DNA of 64,000 nucleotides from Nonomuraea guangzhouensis (GTDB lineage Bacteria; Actinomycetota; Actinomycetes; Streptosporangiales; Streptosporangiaceae). A program made the position numbers and the translations under genes. The notes under the pieces were generated by a model that saw nothing but the letters and a program-made list of their open reading frames with translations, searched no databases and was not told the DNA's origin. The stretch covers positions 1-64,000 of the forward strand of contig NZ_JAHKRM010000017.1 of the NCBI RefSeq assembly GCF_019396345.1, given 5' to 3'. Of the stretch, positions 7,414 to 14,989 are shown piece by piece (the stretch's first letter is position 1; each line of letters starts with the position of its first letter).

Positions 7414-8562
7414 CTAGCAGTTGCCGAACGCCGGCAACCCGAGCACCCGGAGCCCGAGCCACTCGATGGCCAACGGCCCACCCTCAATGGCCCCCGTCAC
7501 ATGACTGGGCGCCGGAAGCGACACCCACCGCACGTTGACCCCCGCCCGGCAGTACTCCGATCGCAAGGTGGCCGAGATCGCCTGCGGAATGATCTCGTCC
7601 CCCTGAGCGTGGTAGATGAACATCGGCACCCGCGGCGCGACCGCCCCGAGCCGGTTCTCATTGAGCCGGGCCAGCCACTTGGGCTGGTTCATCAGATCCA
7701 CGGGGCTCAGGTCGGAGAAGCGAAGACCGGCCAGCTTGCTCTCCAGGTCACCCACACAGTCATCGGCGGCGTCCGCGAGCAGCGCTCGCCCGCGGTCGTT
7801 GAGGTCGGCTTGGATGTTGAGCTCCGGGTAGGCGGCGTCCAGGCCGATCCCGGCCGCGGCGGCCAGGCCGAAGTTGGCATCGCCGTCGAGGTGGGCCGCC
7901 ACCGCGCGCAGGTCGGCGGGGACTCCGCCGGCGGCCACACCCTTGAGCTTCAGCTCCGACGCGTACGACGGCTGGAGCTGGGCGGCCCACGCGGCCGACG
8001 CGCCGCCCTGCGAGTAGCCCATCACCGCGACCGGCCCGCCGGTGGACAGGCCCGAGCCCGACACCTTCGTGGCGGCCCTGATCGAGTCCAGTACGGCGTG
8101 GCCCTGCGAGATCCCGGCCATGTACGTGTGCAGGCCGGGCGTGCCGAGGCCCTCGTAGTCGGTGATGGCCACCGCGAACCCCTTGAGCAGGAACAGGCTG
8201 ACCAGCGCGAGCTCGGCCTCACCGCCCTTGCTCATGCTGACCGAGGGGGCGCACTGGTCGCCGAGGCCGTGGGTGCCGGTGGCGTACCCGATGATCGGGC
8301 GCTTGCCCAGCGCGTAACCCGCCTTGGGTACGAGCAGGGTGCCGGACACCGCGTTCAGCGAGCCGGTGGCGGAGGTCGAGCGGTAGAGCAGGTGCCAGGC
8401 GTTCACCGGGACTTCGAGCAGCTTGCCCGGCAGCAGGTAGACGGTGGTGGGCTGGGCGCTGACCACGTCCCCGGCCGCGGCCGCGCGGGCCGGCTGGGTA
8501 GCGACGAAGGACGCGATCAGGACGATGATCATGGACAGGCTGGCGCGGACACGTAACCTCAT
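7414..8562 (-). CDS. Secreted lipase/esterase (secretory lipase family)
   Basis: 382-residue alpha/beta hydrolase of the secretory lipase family (PF03583, related to Candida LIP enzymes). The ATG at 8562 follows GAGAGGGG at good spacing. A Sec signal peptide (about 1-31, ending QPARA) is followed by the family core: GYATGTHGLGDQCAPS, then the nucleophile elbow GYSQGG with S184. Asp lies in YHAQGDEIIP and His in LPAPSHVTG, completing the triad. Probably exported and acting on acylglycerols or esters. It is transcribed convergently with the LysR gene at 6408-7358. Confidence 0.88.
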   Translation of the reverse strand: MRLRVRASLSMIIVLIASFVATQPARAAAAGDVVSAQPTTVYLLPGKLLEVPVNAWHLLYRSTSATGSLNAVSGTLLVPKAGYALGKRPIIGYATGTHGLGDQCAPSVSMSKGGEAELALVSLFLLKGFAVAITDYEGLGTPGLHTYMAGISQGHAVLDSIRAATKVSGSGLSTGGPVAVMGYSQGGASAAWAAQLQPSYASELKLKGVAAGGVPADLRAVAAHLDGDANFGLAAAAGIGLDAAYPELNIQADLNDRGRALLADAADDCVGDLESKLAGLRFSDLSPVDLMNQPKWLARLNENRLGAVAPRVPMFIYHAQGDEIIPQAISATLRSEYCRAGVNVRWVSLPAPSHVTGAIEGGPLAIEWLGLRVLGLPAFGNC

Positions 8563-8617
8563 GTGCCACCCCTCTCCGTGGGGTTCACTCATGGGAAGTC
8601 GGCGCCGCGAGCCGATC

Positions 8618-8633
8618 GTTACCCGTCGGTAAC
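8618..8633. promoter_or_regulatory. Palindrome upstream of the lipase gene
   Basis: GTTACCCGTCGGTAAC has perfect 6-bp arms and a 4-bp spacer, 56 bp upstream of the lipase ATG. This is where an operator would overlap or precede the promoter. The regulator is unknown. Confidence 0.4.
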
Positions 8634-8773
8634 CTCATGTCAAGGCCCGAAAACACGGCTAACCCGAGCCGGTCTCAGACTGCCTCCCACGCCACATAAC
8701 ACTGGCCACCACCGCATCACCGGGCCGCCGGGAAACGGTGAACTCGACCGCGGGCGTCGGGCACCATGGACGG

Positions 8774-9352
8774 ATGGATGCTGGCTCGGTGACCTTTCTG
8801 CGCGAACTCCTCGCCGAAACCGGCTGGGTCGAGCGCACCCGCGAGCTCGGCCTGGCACTGCGGACCACCCGCTCGCCCGGCGGCCTGCTGCTGGTGGGCA
8901 CGCCCGACGACGAGCCATGGCACCTCACCGCGCACCTCTCGGACGAGGCCCGGCTGTCCGATCTGCCGCAACTCGCCCCCACGCTGGTCCGCTGGGCGCC
9001 GCGCGCCGACGGCCCGGCCCATCTGCGGGTCGGGCTCGACCGGATCCAGCAGGCGGGGCGGGGCGAGACGCTGTTCGTGGTGGCCGAGCAGGAGGCGCCC
9101 GACCCGCTGCTCGAACGGGTCGACGATGCCCGCCGTACGGGAGCGACGATCCTGGCGTTGGAGGGGGGCGACACGGCGCTGAAGGGGCTGGCGCACGACG
9201 CGATCGCCGTGCCGCGGCTCGGGCCGATCACCTTCGACGGCGCCCAGCACCTGGTCAGCATGGCCGCGGGCGAGCTGCCGCAACGTCCGGGGCTGCGCGA
9301 GCGCTTGGCCCGCCTGCTGGAGAAGGTCAACGGCCCCCAAGTCGCCGACTAG
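8774..9352 (+). CDS. Conserved hypothetical protein with SIS-like stretch
   Basis: About 192 residues, cytosolic, no signal peptide. The part ARRTGATILALEGGDTALKG followed by LAHDAIAVP resembles the glycine/serine-rich second half of sugar-isomerase (SIS) domains, but the phosphosugar-binding motif is not clearly present. I do not assign a function. The start is uncertain: ATG at 8774 or GTG at 8738, neither with a strong ribosome binding site. Its TAG stop is embedded in CTAG, which also gives the stop codon of the converging LysR gene on the other strand. Confidence 0.65.
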   Translation: MDAGSVTFLRELLAETGWVERTRELGLALRTTRSPGGLLLVGTPDDEPWHLTAHLSDEARLSDLPQLAPTLVRWAPRADGPAHLRVGLDRIQQAGRGETLFVVAEQEAPDPLLERVDDARRTGATILALEGGDTALKGLAHDAIAVPRLGPITFDGAQHLVSMAAGELPQRPGLRERLARLLEKVNGPQVAD

Positions 9353-10302
9353 GTATCGAGCGGCCCAGTAGCGTGGAGGTGGCCGACGAGGTTGGCGTCG
9401 AGCGCGGCGGTGGCGTCCTCGATCGCGCCGATCACGACCGCCTGCACCGGATCCGGCTCCCCCGATCTCGTACGACTGACCCGCGTGACGGCGTCCAACC
9501 GCCGCGACCCCACGTCCCGCACTTCGCTGACCCGCACCTCCCCCTCCGGCACGTCCAGCAGGGCGAGCGACGGCACGATCGCCACCCCGTACCCGGCCGC
9601 CACCAGCGCCAGCGTGGGGTCGAACTCAGTGATCACGTGCACCTTGCGCGGCTCGAACCCATGCAGCCCGGCGAGCCGGTCGAGCGCCTGCCCGCACGCC
9701 TGCTCGGGCTCGCTCGCCACCCACGGCAGCTCCGCCAGGTCGGCGACCGTGCGCGGTTCGGGCCAGTCGGGCGGGATCACGATGCGATATTCGTCCACGT
9801 ACAGGGCACGGGTGGCCAGCGACGGCTGCGCCAGCACCGGCAGGCTCATGTCCTGCTCGGTGATCAGCACGTCCACGGCCCCCAGCCGCAGCTCCTGCAG
9901 CGCGGGCGGCCCGTACACCTCATGGATGACCGGAGCGATCTTGGGGTGACGGGCGGCCAGGTCGCGCATGGCGGGCAGCAGCAGGTGCTTGATCACCGTC
10001 GGGAAGGCGGCGATCCGCACCGGTCCGGCCAGCCGTTCGGTGAAACGGGTGAGCTCGCGCCGGGCCTCCGCCAGCTCGTCCTCGACGCGTTCGGCGTATC
10101 CGGCGAGCACCCGGCCCGCCGGGGTGAGCGAGACGCGGCGCTGCGAGCGGTCGATGAGGGCGAGCCCCACCTCGCGTTCGAGCTGGGCGAGCTGCTGGGA
10201 GACGGCCGACGGCGTCAGGAACAGGGCTTCGGCCGCGCGCATGACGCCGCCCCGGCGGGCGACCTCATGCAGGACACGCAGCCGGCGGGGGTCGATGTCC
10301 AT
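9349..10302 (-). CDS. LysR-family transcriptional regulator
   Basis: 317 residues: N-terminal HTH (about 1-62, RGGVMRAAEALFLTPSAVSQ, LEREVGLALIDR) and C-terminal effector domain (about 92-295). It is divergent from the small membrane protein/cyclase operon starting at 10376, only 73 bp away. A strong palindrome in that gap (10340-10353) is its probable operator. The 3' end overlaps the hypothetical gene at 8774-9352 by four bases, tail to tail. Confidence 0.93.
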   Translation of the reverse strand: MDIDPRRLRVLHEVARRGGVMRAAEALFLTPSAVSQQLAQLEREVGLALIDRSQRRVSLTPAGRVLAGYAERVEDELAEARRELTRFTERLAGPVRIAAFPTVIKHLLLPAMRDLAARHPKIAPVIHEVYGPPALQELRLGAVDVLITEQDMSLPVLAQPSLATRALYVDEYRIVIPPDWPEPRTVADLAELPWVASEPEQACGQALDRLAGLHGFEPRKVHVITEFDPTLALVAAGYGVAIVPSLALLDVPEGEVRVSEVRDVGSRRLDAVTRVSRTRSGEPDPVQAVVIGAIEDATAALDANLVGHLHATGPLDT

Positions 10303-10339
10303 ACAGATCAGCTTACGCCAACCTTTAGCAATCTTTATT

Positions 10340-10353
10340 TGCGCTTCAGCGCA
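10340..10353. promoter_or_regulatory. Probable LysR operator palindrome
   Basis: TGCGCTTCAGCGCA has perfect 6-bp arms around TC, embedded in an otherwise AT-rich divergent promoter region. Flanking TTT and AAA triplets extend the symmetry. It sits between the LysR start (10302) and the membrane protein start (10376). Confidence 0.5.
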
Positions 10354-10375
10354 TTAAATCCTGACAATTGCGCTC

Positions 10376-10627
10376 ATGAGCTTCCTCGTTGACGTGATCG
10401 GCTGGCTGGGCGCCGCGTTACTCCTGTTCGGGTACGCCATGATCTCCGCGTCCCGGATGTCCAGTAACGGCACCCCCTACCAGCTCGTCAACCTGGCCGG
10501 CTCGATCGGCCTGATGGTCAACAGCGCCTGCAACGCCGCCTGGCCCTCGGCCGGCCTGAACCTGGTCTGGGCCCTGATCGGCACCACGGCCCTCTACAAG
10601 CTCGTCAAGATCGGAATCGCCAAATGA
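10376..10627 (+). CDS. Small membrane protein, CBU_0592 family
   Basis: 83 residues with three predicted membrane helices (about 6-24, 37-53, 58-78). The pattern WLGAALLLFGYAMISASRM, YQLVNLAGSIGLMVN and NLVWALIGTTALYKL is typical of the CBU_0592-type family, whose function is unknown. It overlaps the cyclase gene by four bases (ATGA), so the two are translationally coupled, and it is probably under the divergent LysR regulator. Confidence 0.8.
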   Translation: MSFLVDVIGWLGAALLLFGYAMISASRMSSNGTPYQLVNLAGSIGLMVNSACNAAWPSAGLNLVWALIGTTALYKLVKIGIAK

Positions 10628-11280
10628 TCGTCGAACTCAGCCACCGCATCACCGACGGCATGGTGACGTACCCGGGCATTCCTGGGCCGGTGATCGGCAC
10701 GCACCTCAGCAGGGAGGCCTCGCGCGAGATCTACGAGCCGGGCACCCAGTTCCACATCGGGATGATCACACTGGCCGCCAACACCGGCACCTATCTGGAC
10801 ACCCCGCACCACCGCTACGCCGACGGCCAAGACCTCTCACAGGTCCCGCTGAGCAAGCTCGCCGACCTGCCGGGACTGGTGGTACGCGCCGAGGGCGTCA
10901 GGCAGGTCGTCCTCGACGAGGGGCTGGACGTACGCGGCCGGGCCGTGCTGATCCAGACCGGGTGGGACCGGCACTTCGGCACCGACAAGTATCAGCACCA
11001 GCACCCCTATCTCGCGCCCGAGTCGGCGACCTGGCTGGCCGAGCAGGGCGCGGCGCTGGTCGGCATCGACTCGCTGAACATCGACGACACCCCGTCGCGC
11101 GGCCCGCGTCCGGCCCACTCGGTGCTGCTCCAGGCGGGCATTCCGCTGGTCGAGCACCTGACCGGGCTCGCGGCGCTGCCGGATGAGGGCTTCCGCTTCC
11201 ACGCCGCGCCGCCGATGGTGGCGGGCATGGGGACGTTCCCCGTCAGGGCGTACGCGGTGCTTCCTCAGCGTCCACGGTGA
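10624..11280 (+). CDS. Cyclase-family (kynurenine formamidase-like) hydrolase
   Basis: 218-residue metal-dependent hydrolase of the cyclase/arylformamidase family (PF04199). The signature region reads ANTGTYLDTPHHRYADG; the family consensus HxGTHxDxPxH is modified, with Asn and Tyr at the first and second His positions, so metal binding may differ. VLIQTGWD and VGIDSLNIDD are the usual later motifs. The ATGA overlap with the upstream membrane protein shows an operon. The substrate is unknown (formyl-kynurenine, cyclic amides or lactones are typical). The 3' end overlaps the converging MDR dehydrogenase gene by 38 bases. Confidence 0.85.
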   Translation: MIVELSHRITDGMVTYPGIPGPVIGTHLSREASREIYEPGTQFHIGMITLAANTGTYLDTPHHRYADGQDLSQVPLSKLADLPGLVVRAEGVRQVVLDEGLDVRGRAVLIQTGWDRHFGTDKYQHQHPYLAPESATWLAEQGAALVGIDSLNIDDTPSRGPRPAHSVLLQAGIPLVEHLTGLAALPDEGFRFHAAPPMVAGMGTFPVRAYAVLPQRPR

Positions 11281-12244
11281 TGACGATCTTCCCGGTGGGG
11301 TGGCCTTCGGCGAGGTGGCGGATGGCGTCCGCGGCGTCGGCGAGGGGGTAGGTGCGGCCGACCACCGGGGTGACCGCGCCGGACTCGATCAGCTGCGCGA
11401 GCTCCTCCAGCTCCTGGGCGCGTTCCCTGGAGGCCAGGCCACGCAGATGCTGGCTGGTGAACATCGAGACCAGGGGCGCGCGCAACTGGCGGGTGTAGCC
11501 ACCGAGCAGTCCGCCGGCGTCATGTCCGCCGCCGGCCAGCACCAGCGTCCCGCGCGGGGTCAGGGCGCGGCGCAGCAGTGACAGCGGGCGGCACCCGGCG
11601 ATGTCGATGATCACGTCGTGGCTGGGCCCGGCGCGGTCGACCTCCTCGCGGGTGTAGTCGATGACCTCATCGGCGCCGAGCGAGCGCACCAGGTCCATCT
11701 TGTCGGCGCCGCACACGCCGGTCACCTTCGCGCCGGACGCCTTGGCGATCTGCACCGCGAACGACCCGATGCCGCCGGCCGCGCCGATGACCATCACCTT
11801 CTGCCCGGCCCGCACCCGGCCGCCGTCGCGGACGCACTCCAGCGCGGTCACCCCGGAGATGGGCACCGCCGCGGCCTGCTCGAACGACAGCCTGGGCGGC
11901 TTGAGGGCGAGCCGCCCGCTCGCGGTGGCGGTGTATTCGGCGAACGTGCCGCCCGAGCTGGTGCCGTACACCTCGTCACCGGGCTGGAACCGCCGCACGC
12001 CGGAGCCGACCGCCGTCACCACCCCGGCCAGCGCCCGGCCGCGCACCGCCACCCTGGGCTTGGTCAGCCCGAACGCGACCCGCGCCCCGTACGGCCGGCC
12101 GGTCATGCAGATCCACACGCCCGGGTCCACCCCGGCGGCACGCACCTGGACCAGCACCTGGTCCGCTCCGATCGACGGCTGGGCCACCTCGCGTAACTGG
12201 AGGACGTCGGCCGAGCCGTAGACGTCCTGGGCGATCGCTTTCAT
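11243..12244 (-). CDS. Zinc-free MDR oxidoreductase (quinone-oxidoreductase-like)
   Basis: 333-residue medium-chain dehydrogenase. The N-terminal GroES-like part (about 25-130) lacks the zinc ligands of classical alcohol dehydrogenases. The Rossmann part carries the NAD(P) loop MVIGAAGGIGSFAVQIAKAS. This is the NAD(P)-dependent quinone/enone reductase branch. The ATG at 12244 has a perfect AGGAGG eight bases upstream. Two direct copies of a 10-bp sequence upstream suggest specific repression or activation. The enzyme stands alone, convergent with the cyclase gene. Confidence 0.88.
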   Translation of the reverse strand: MKAIAQDVYGSADVLQLREVAQPSIGADQVLVQVRAAGVDPGVWICMTGRPYGARVAFGLTKPRVAVRGRALAGVVTAVGSGVRRFQPGDEVYGTSSGGTFAEYTATASGRLALKPPRLSFEQAAAVPISGVTALECVRDGGRVRAGQKVMVIGAAGGIGSFAVQIAKASGAKVTGVCGADKMDLVRSLGADEVIDYTREEVDRAGPSHDVIIDIAGCRPLSLLRRALTPRGTLVLAGGGHDAGGLLGGYTRQLRAPLVSMFTSQHLRGLASRERAQELEELAQLIESGAVTPVVGRTYPLADAADAIRHLAEGHPTGKIVITVDAEEAPRTP

Positions 12245-12267
12245 GATGAAACCTCCTCGATGTACAG

Positions 12268-12302
12268 AATCTTTGACATCTCGAAGGTAGCAAATCTTTG
12301 AC
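12268..12302 (-). promoter_or_regulatory. Paired 10-bp direct repeats upstream of the MDR gene
   Basis: The sequence aatctttgac occurs at 12268-12277 and again at 12293-12302, a 25-bp period, in an AT-richer stretch 24-58 bases before the start codon. Such paired sites are typical of a dimeric regulator binding at or over the promoter. Confidence 0.4.
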
Positions 12303-12359
12303 CTCATGTCTAGAAACTTTTACACCGCCCCGCGGCCGAGGGCCCGCCGACGCGGAGAT

Positions 12360-12408
12360 GGCCACCGCGGTGATCATTCAGGTGCGATCTGAAGATCATG
12401 CGGTGGCC
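12360..12408. terminator. Long interrupted hairpin, terminator-like
   Basis: GGCCACCGC (12360-12368) pairs perfectly with GCGGTGGCC (12400-12408), and TGATC (12371-12375) with GATCA (12394-12398) inside it. There is no following T run. It could end transcription arriving from the small secreted protein gene, or be an operator. Confidence 0.35.
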
Positions 12409-12511
12409 GCCCGGGGCCCGGACCCCCCTACCCGAGCCCAGATTCACCAACTAACGCGCCGAAAAGTCGATTAATAAAAGCCCGGCAATAAAGAATGCCA
12501 CGAAAAGCAGA

Positions 12512-12599
12512 CTACGGCGAGCCGCCGCCCGGTCAGCGGCCCGCCGTAGCCTTACTATTCTCTGCGCCCCTTCACTTCCGGGCTCTCATCCGAGCCCGG
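12512..12599 (-). terminator. Two hairpins after the small secreted protein gene
   Basis: CCGGGCT/AGCCCGG (12578-12584 with 12593-12599) lies eight bases after the stop codon of the 12607-12957 gene. A longer stem, CTACGGCG/CGCCGTAG (12512-12519 with 12542-12549), follows. Together they form a plausible GC-rich terminator of the actinomycete type, without a U tract. Confidence 0.5.
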
Positions 12600-12606
12600 T
12601 CGCGAA

Positions 12607-12957
12607 TTATTTGCAGGTGGACGCGATGCAGATGTTGATCTTCTTGATGATGACCGTCGGGCTGAACGAGGAGTAGGTGTTGAACACCGAATCCTTGATG
12701 ACCGCGAAGTTCACGGTGGTCTTGTTGAGGTTGTTCTGGAGGATGCCGATCTCGTTGCCGTTGAGCGCCCGGTTGCCGGTGATGTTGAGCTTCACGGGAA
12801 CCCCGGCGACCGTGTTGTTGCAGGTGACGACGTTGGCGAGACCATTGGAGCAGGAGTAGCCGCCGGTGGCCTGCGCCATGGAGGCGCCACCCACCAGCGC
12901 GGAGCCGAAGAGGCCGAGCATGAGTGCGACCGAGGCCACTCGCGTGTTCGTCTTCAT
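12607..12957 (-). CDS. Small secreted four-cysteine protein
   Basis: 116 residues starting at the ATG at 12957; the alternative ATG at 12969 sits directly on the GAGAGGG ribosome binding site. The Sec signal peptide (about 1-30, ending ASMAQA) leaves a mature domain of about 86 residues. It has four cysteines (YSCSN, VVTCNN, INICIASTCK), suggesting two disulfides, and many Asn, Thr and Ile/Val residues, a beta-rich composition. No known family. A 390-bp AT-richer leader lies upstream, unusual for this window. It could be a surface or envelope protein; function unknown. Confidence 0.75.
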   Translation of the reverse strand: MKTNTRVASVALMLGLFGSALVGGASMAQATGGYSCSNGLANVVTCNNTVAGVPVKLNITGNRALNGNEIGILQNNLNKTTVNFAVIKDSVFNTYSSFSPTVIIKKINICIASTCK

Positions 12958-13350
12958 GGAATTTGCCATCCCTCTCTTTTGTGGTTTTCACCGCGGTCCA
13001 TTGCCATCCCCATCTGGAGCTCCGGACCGCCGGCCGACGATGCGAAAACAATTCAATTTTTACATCGGAGCCGCGCCCCCTTTCGTTGCCTTGGACTTTA
13101 TATCTCACGCTCTCCGCCGATGGCCAGCCTCGATTTTTTCGGCTAATCGCCGTCAGCGTTTTAAACCGTGGCCTTATGCGGACTGCATATGCATTTGTCC
13201 GTTAAAGGGCTGGTCTATTTTGGGCGCGTTTGTCCGATGCAACGAATTGGAGTCACAGGGCATCGGTCTCAGCCGGCCGTAAGCGGGCAGCACGAAACCT
13301 GACATCGGCCCTCAGGTCCACCGATGCCAGGAGCTGCGGAGATCGTCAGC
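12958..13350. other. Long AT-rich intergenic region with hairpins
   Basis: About 390 bases without a gene. 13030-13210 is markedly AT-rich and must carry the promoter of the 12607-12957 gene; it includes the palindrome TGCATATGCA near 13186. Downstream of the 13351 gene a nested structure is seen: ACCTGA/TCAGGT (13297-13302 with 13312-13317) inside GGCATCGGT/ACCGATGCC (13259-13267 with 13320-13328), a probable terminator. Confidence 0.45.
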
Positions 13351-13527
13351 CTAGTCGTCGTCCCCGTCGGCCTCGTCCCACGCCTTGTTGCGGTCGGAGG
13401 CGCGCTTCAGGGCGCCGGCTGCCTCCTGTTCGCTCTCGTAGGGGCCCATGCGGTCCTTGTTCGGGCAGCCCTGGTCAGGCTCGACGCGCATGTGCTTGAG
13501 GCAGAACCACCACTGGCCATCGCTCAC
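13351..13527 (-). CDS. Small conserved actinobacterial protein beside map
   Basis: 58 residues from a GTG at 13527: begins MSDGQWWFCLKHMRVEPDQG and ends in a run of acidic residues (DEADGDDD). The WWFCLKHM, GCPNKDRMGPY and ALKRASDRNKAWD blocks are typical of a small protein often found next to methionine aminopeptidase in actinomycetes; its function is unknown. AGGA lies about eight bases before the GTG. The start codon is only 32 bp from the divergent map start, so the two promoters overlap. Confidence 0.8.
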   Translation of the reverse strand: MSDGQWWFCLKHMRVEPDQGCPNKDRMGPYESEQEAAGALKRASDRNKAWDEADGDDD

Positions 13528-13545
13528 AGGATCATTCCTGCCCCG

Positions 13546-13551
13546 TAGACT
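13546..13551 (+). promoter_or_regulatory. Probable -10 element of a leaderless map transcript
   Basis: TAGACT ends eight bases before the map ATG at 13560, and no ribosome binding site lies between. This spacing implies a transcript starting at or next to the start codon. The -35 region would fall inside the divergent small gene and is not clear. Confidence 0.4.
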
Positions 13552-13559
13552 TGCCTTTC

Positions 13560-14408
13560 ATGACGACATTGCTCCAGCCAGGGCGAGTTTCGCCCGTCCG
13601 CAAGGTTCCCGCCCACATCCAGCGGCCGGAGTACGTCGGCAAGCAGCGCCCCAAGACCGGCGAGTCCGACGTCAAGAGCCCGGAGACGATCGAGCTGATG
13701 CGGGTGGCCGGCCGGATCGCGGCGCAGGCGCTGGAGGAGGTCGGCAAGCACGCTCAGCCCGGTGTCACGACCGACGAGCTGGACCGGATCGGCCACGAGT
13801 TCCTCATCGACCACGGCGCCTACCCGAGCACGCTCGGCTACAAGGGCTACCCCAAGTCGCTGTGCACCTCGATCAACGAGGTGATCTGCCACGGCATCCC
13901 CGACGATACCGTGCTGCGTGACGGCGACATCGTCAACGTCGACATCACCGCCTACATCGGCGGCGTCCACGGCGACACCGACGCGACCTACCTGGTGGGC
14001 GACGTCAACGAGGAGTCGCGGCTGCTGGTCGAGCGCACGCGCGAGGCGATGATGCGGGCGATCAAGGCGGTCGCGCCGGGCCGGCAGCTCAACGTGGTGG
14101 GACGGGTCATCGAGGCGTACGCCAAGCGGTTCGGCTACGGCGTGGTGCGCGACTTCACCGGGCACGGCATCGGCACCACCTTCCACTCGGGCCTGATGGT
14201 GCCGCACTACGACGACCCGTCGCTGCGGGTCGAGCTGGTGCCGGGCATGACGTTCACGATCGAGCCGATGCTGACGCTGGGCACGATCGACTACGACATC
14301 TGGCCCGACAAGTGGACCGCCGTGACCAAGGACCGCAAGCGCACGGCCCAGTTCGAGCACACGCTCGTGGTGACCGACACGGGCAGCGAGATCCTCACCC
14401 TCGCCTAG
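13560..14408 (+). CDS. map: Methionine aminopeptidase, type I
   Basis: 282-residue metalloprotease removing the initiator methionine from nascent proteins in the cytosol. All five metal ligands of the pita-bread fold are visible: D128 (VNVDITAY), D139 (HGDTDATY), the His in DFTGHGIGTTFH, E235 (FTIEPML) and the late Glu (AQFEHTL). An N-terminal extension of about 35 residues (VSPVRKVPAHIQRPEY) is the actinobacterial type with an SH3-binding-like PxxP motif. It is divergent from the small conserved protein and overlaps the converging HATPase gene by 14 bases. Confidence 0.97.
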   Translation: MTTLLQPGRVSPVRKVPAHIQRPEYVGKQRPKTGESDVKSPETIELMRVAGRIAAQALEEVGKHAQPGVTTDELDRIGHEFLIDHGAYPSTLGYKGYPKSLCTSINEVICHGIPDDTVLRDGDIVNVDITAYIGGVHGDTDATYLVGDVNEESRLLVERTREAMMRAIKAVAPGRQLNVVGRVIEAYAKRFGYGVVRDFTGHGIGTTFHSGLMVPHYDDPSLRVELVPGMTFTIEPMLTLGTIDYDIWPDKWTAVTKDRKRTAQFEHTLVVTDTGSEILTLA

Positions 14409-14802
14409 GCACCACGCCGCTGACGGTGGTGCCCTCCCCCTGCGTGCCGGTGACCGACAGGCTGCCGCCCAGCTCGGTGAACGTGGCCCGCATCCGCGCG
14501 ATGCCGCGGCCCGCCCTGAGCGTGGCGAAGCCCTCGCCGTGGTCCCGGATCGTCATCCGCAGGCCGCTCGCGCCCGAGGTCACCGCGACGGAGACGAGTC
14601 TCGCGCCGCTGTGGGTCTCGACGTTGCTGAGCGCCTCGCGCATGGCGGCCAGGACGCCCGCCGCGATGCGCGACGGCACGTCGGTCGAGGGCAGCGCCCA
14701 GGTCTCAACGGCGATGCCCGTGCGCTCCGACCACTCCGCCAAGTAGGTCTCCAGCGCCTCCGCCAGGCTTTGCCCCCCGCGCATGCGCGTCTCTTTCGAC
14801 AA
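14395..14802 (-). CDS. Orphan histidine-kinase-like ATPase domain protein
   Basis: 135 residues consisting of little more than a GHKL ATPase domain. The N box is MREALSNVETHS, the G1 box RDHGEGF and the G2 box GRGIARMRATFTELGGSLSV. This is the NarL-type sensor kinase catalytic domain (HATPase_c) without dimerization/phosphoacceptor helix or sensor. It may be a stand-alone anti-sigma-like kinase or a truncated sensor kinase. The start is uncertain: TTG at 14802 preceded by GAGAGG, or ATG at 14784. It has no response regulator partner here. About 190 bp upstream is noncoding with a small hairpin at 14835-14854. Confidence 0.75.
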   Translation of the reverse strand: MSKETRMRGGQSLAEALETYLAEWSERTGIAVETWALPSTDVPSRIAAGVLAAMREALSNVETHSGARLVSVAVTSGASGLRMTIRDHGEGFATLRAGRGIARMRATFTELGGSLSVTGTQGEGTTVSGVVPRRG

Positions 14803-14989
14803 CTCTTATCGCCTCTCTGAGCACATGGGCAGCCCATCGGCCCCCATGCCGATGTCCCATGCGCGTGCGCGCATTCCCCCTCCAGGCTTACGCACACAGC
14901 TCATGAGGTTATGCCCGTCTCCCCTGCGAGCAAGGCTACCCGGCGGTTCGGTTACGTGCGGGTGAGGATAGAAGGCCATGGCCGAACGG

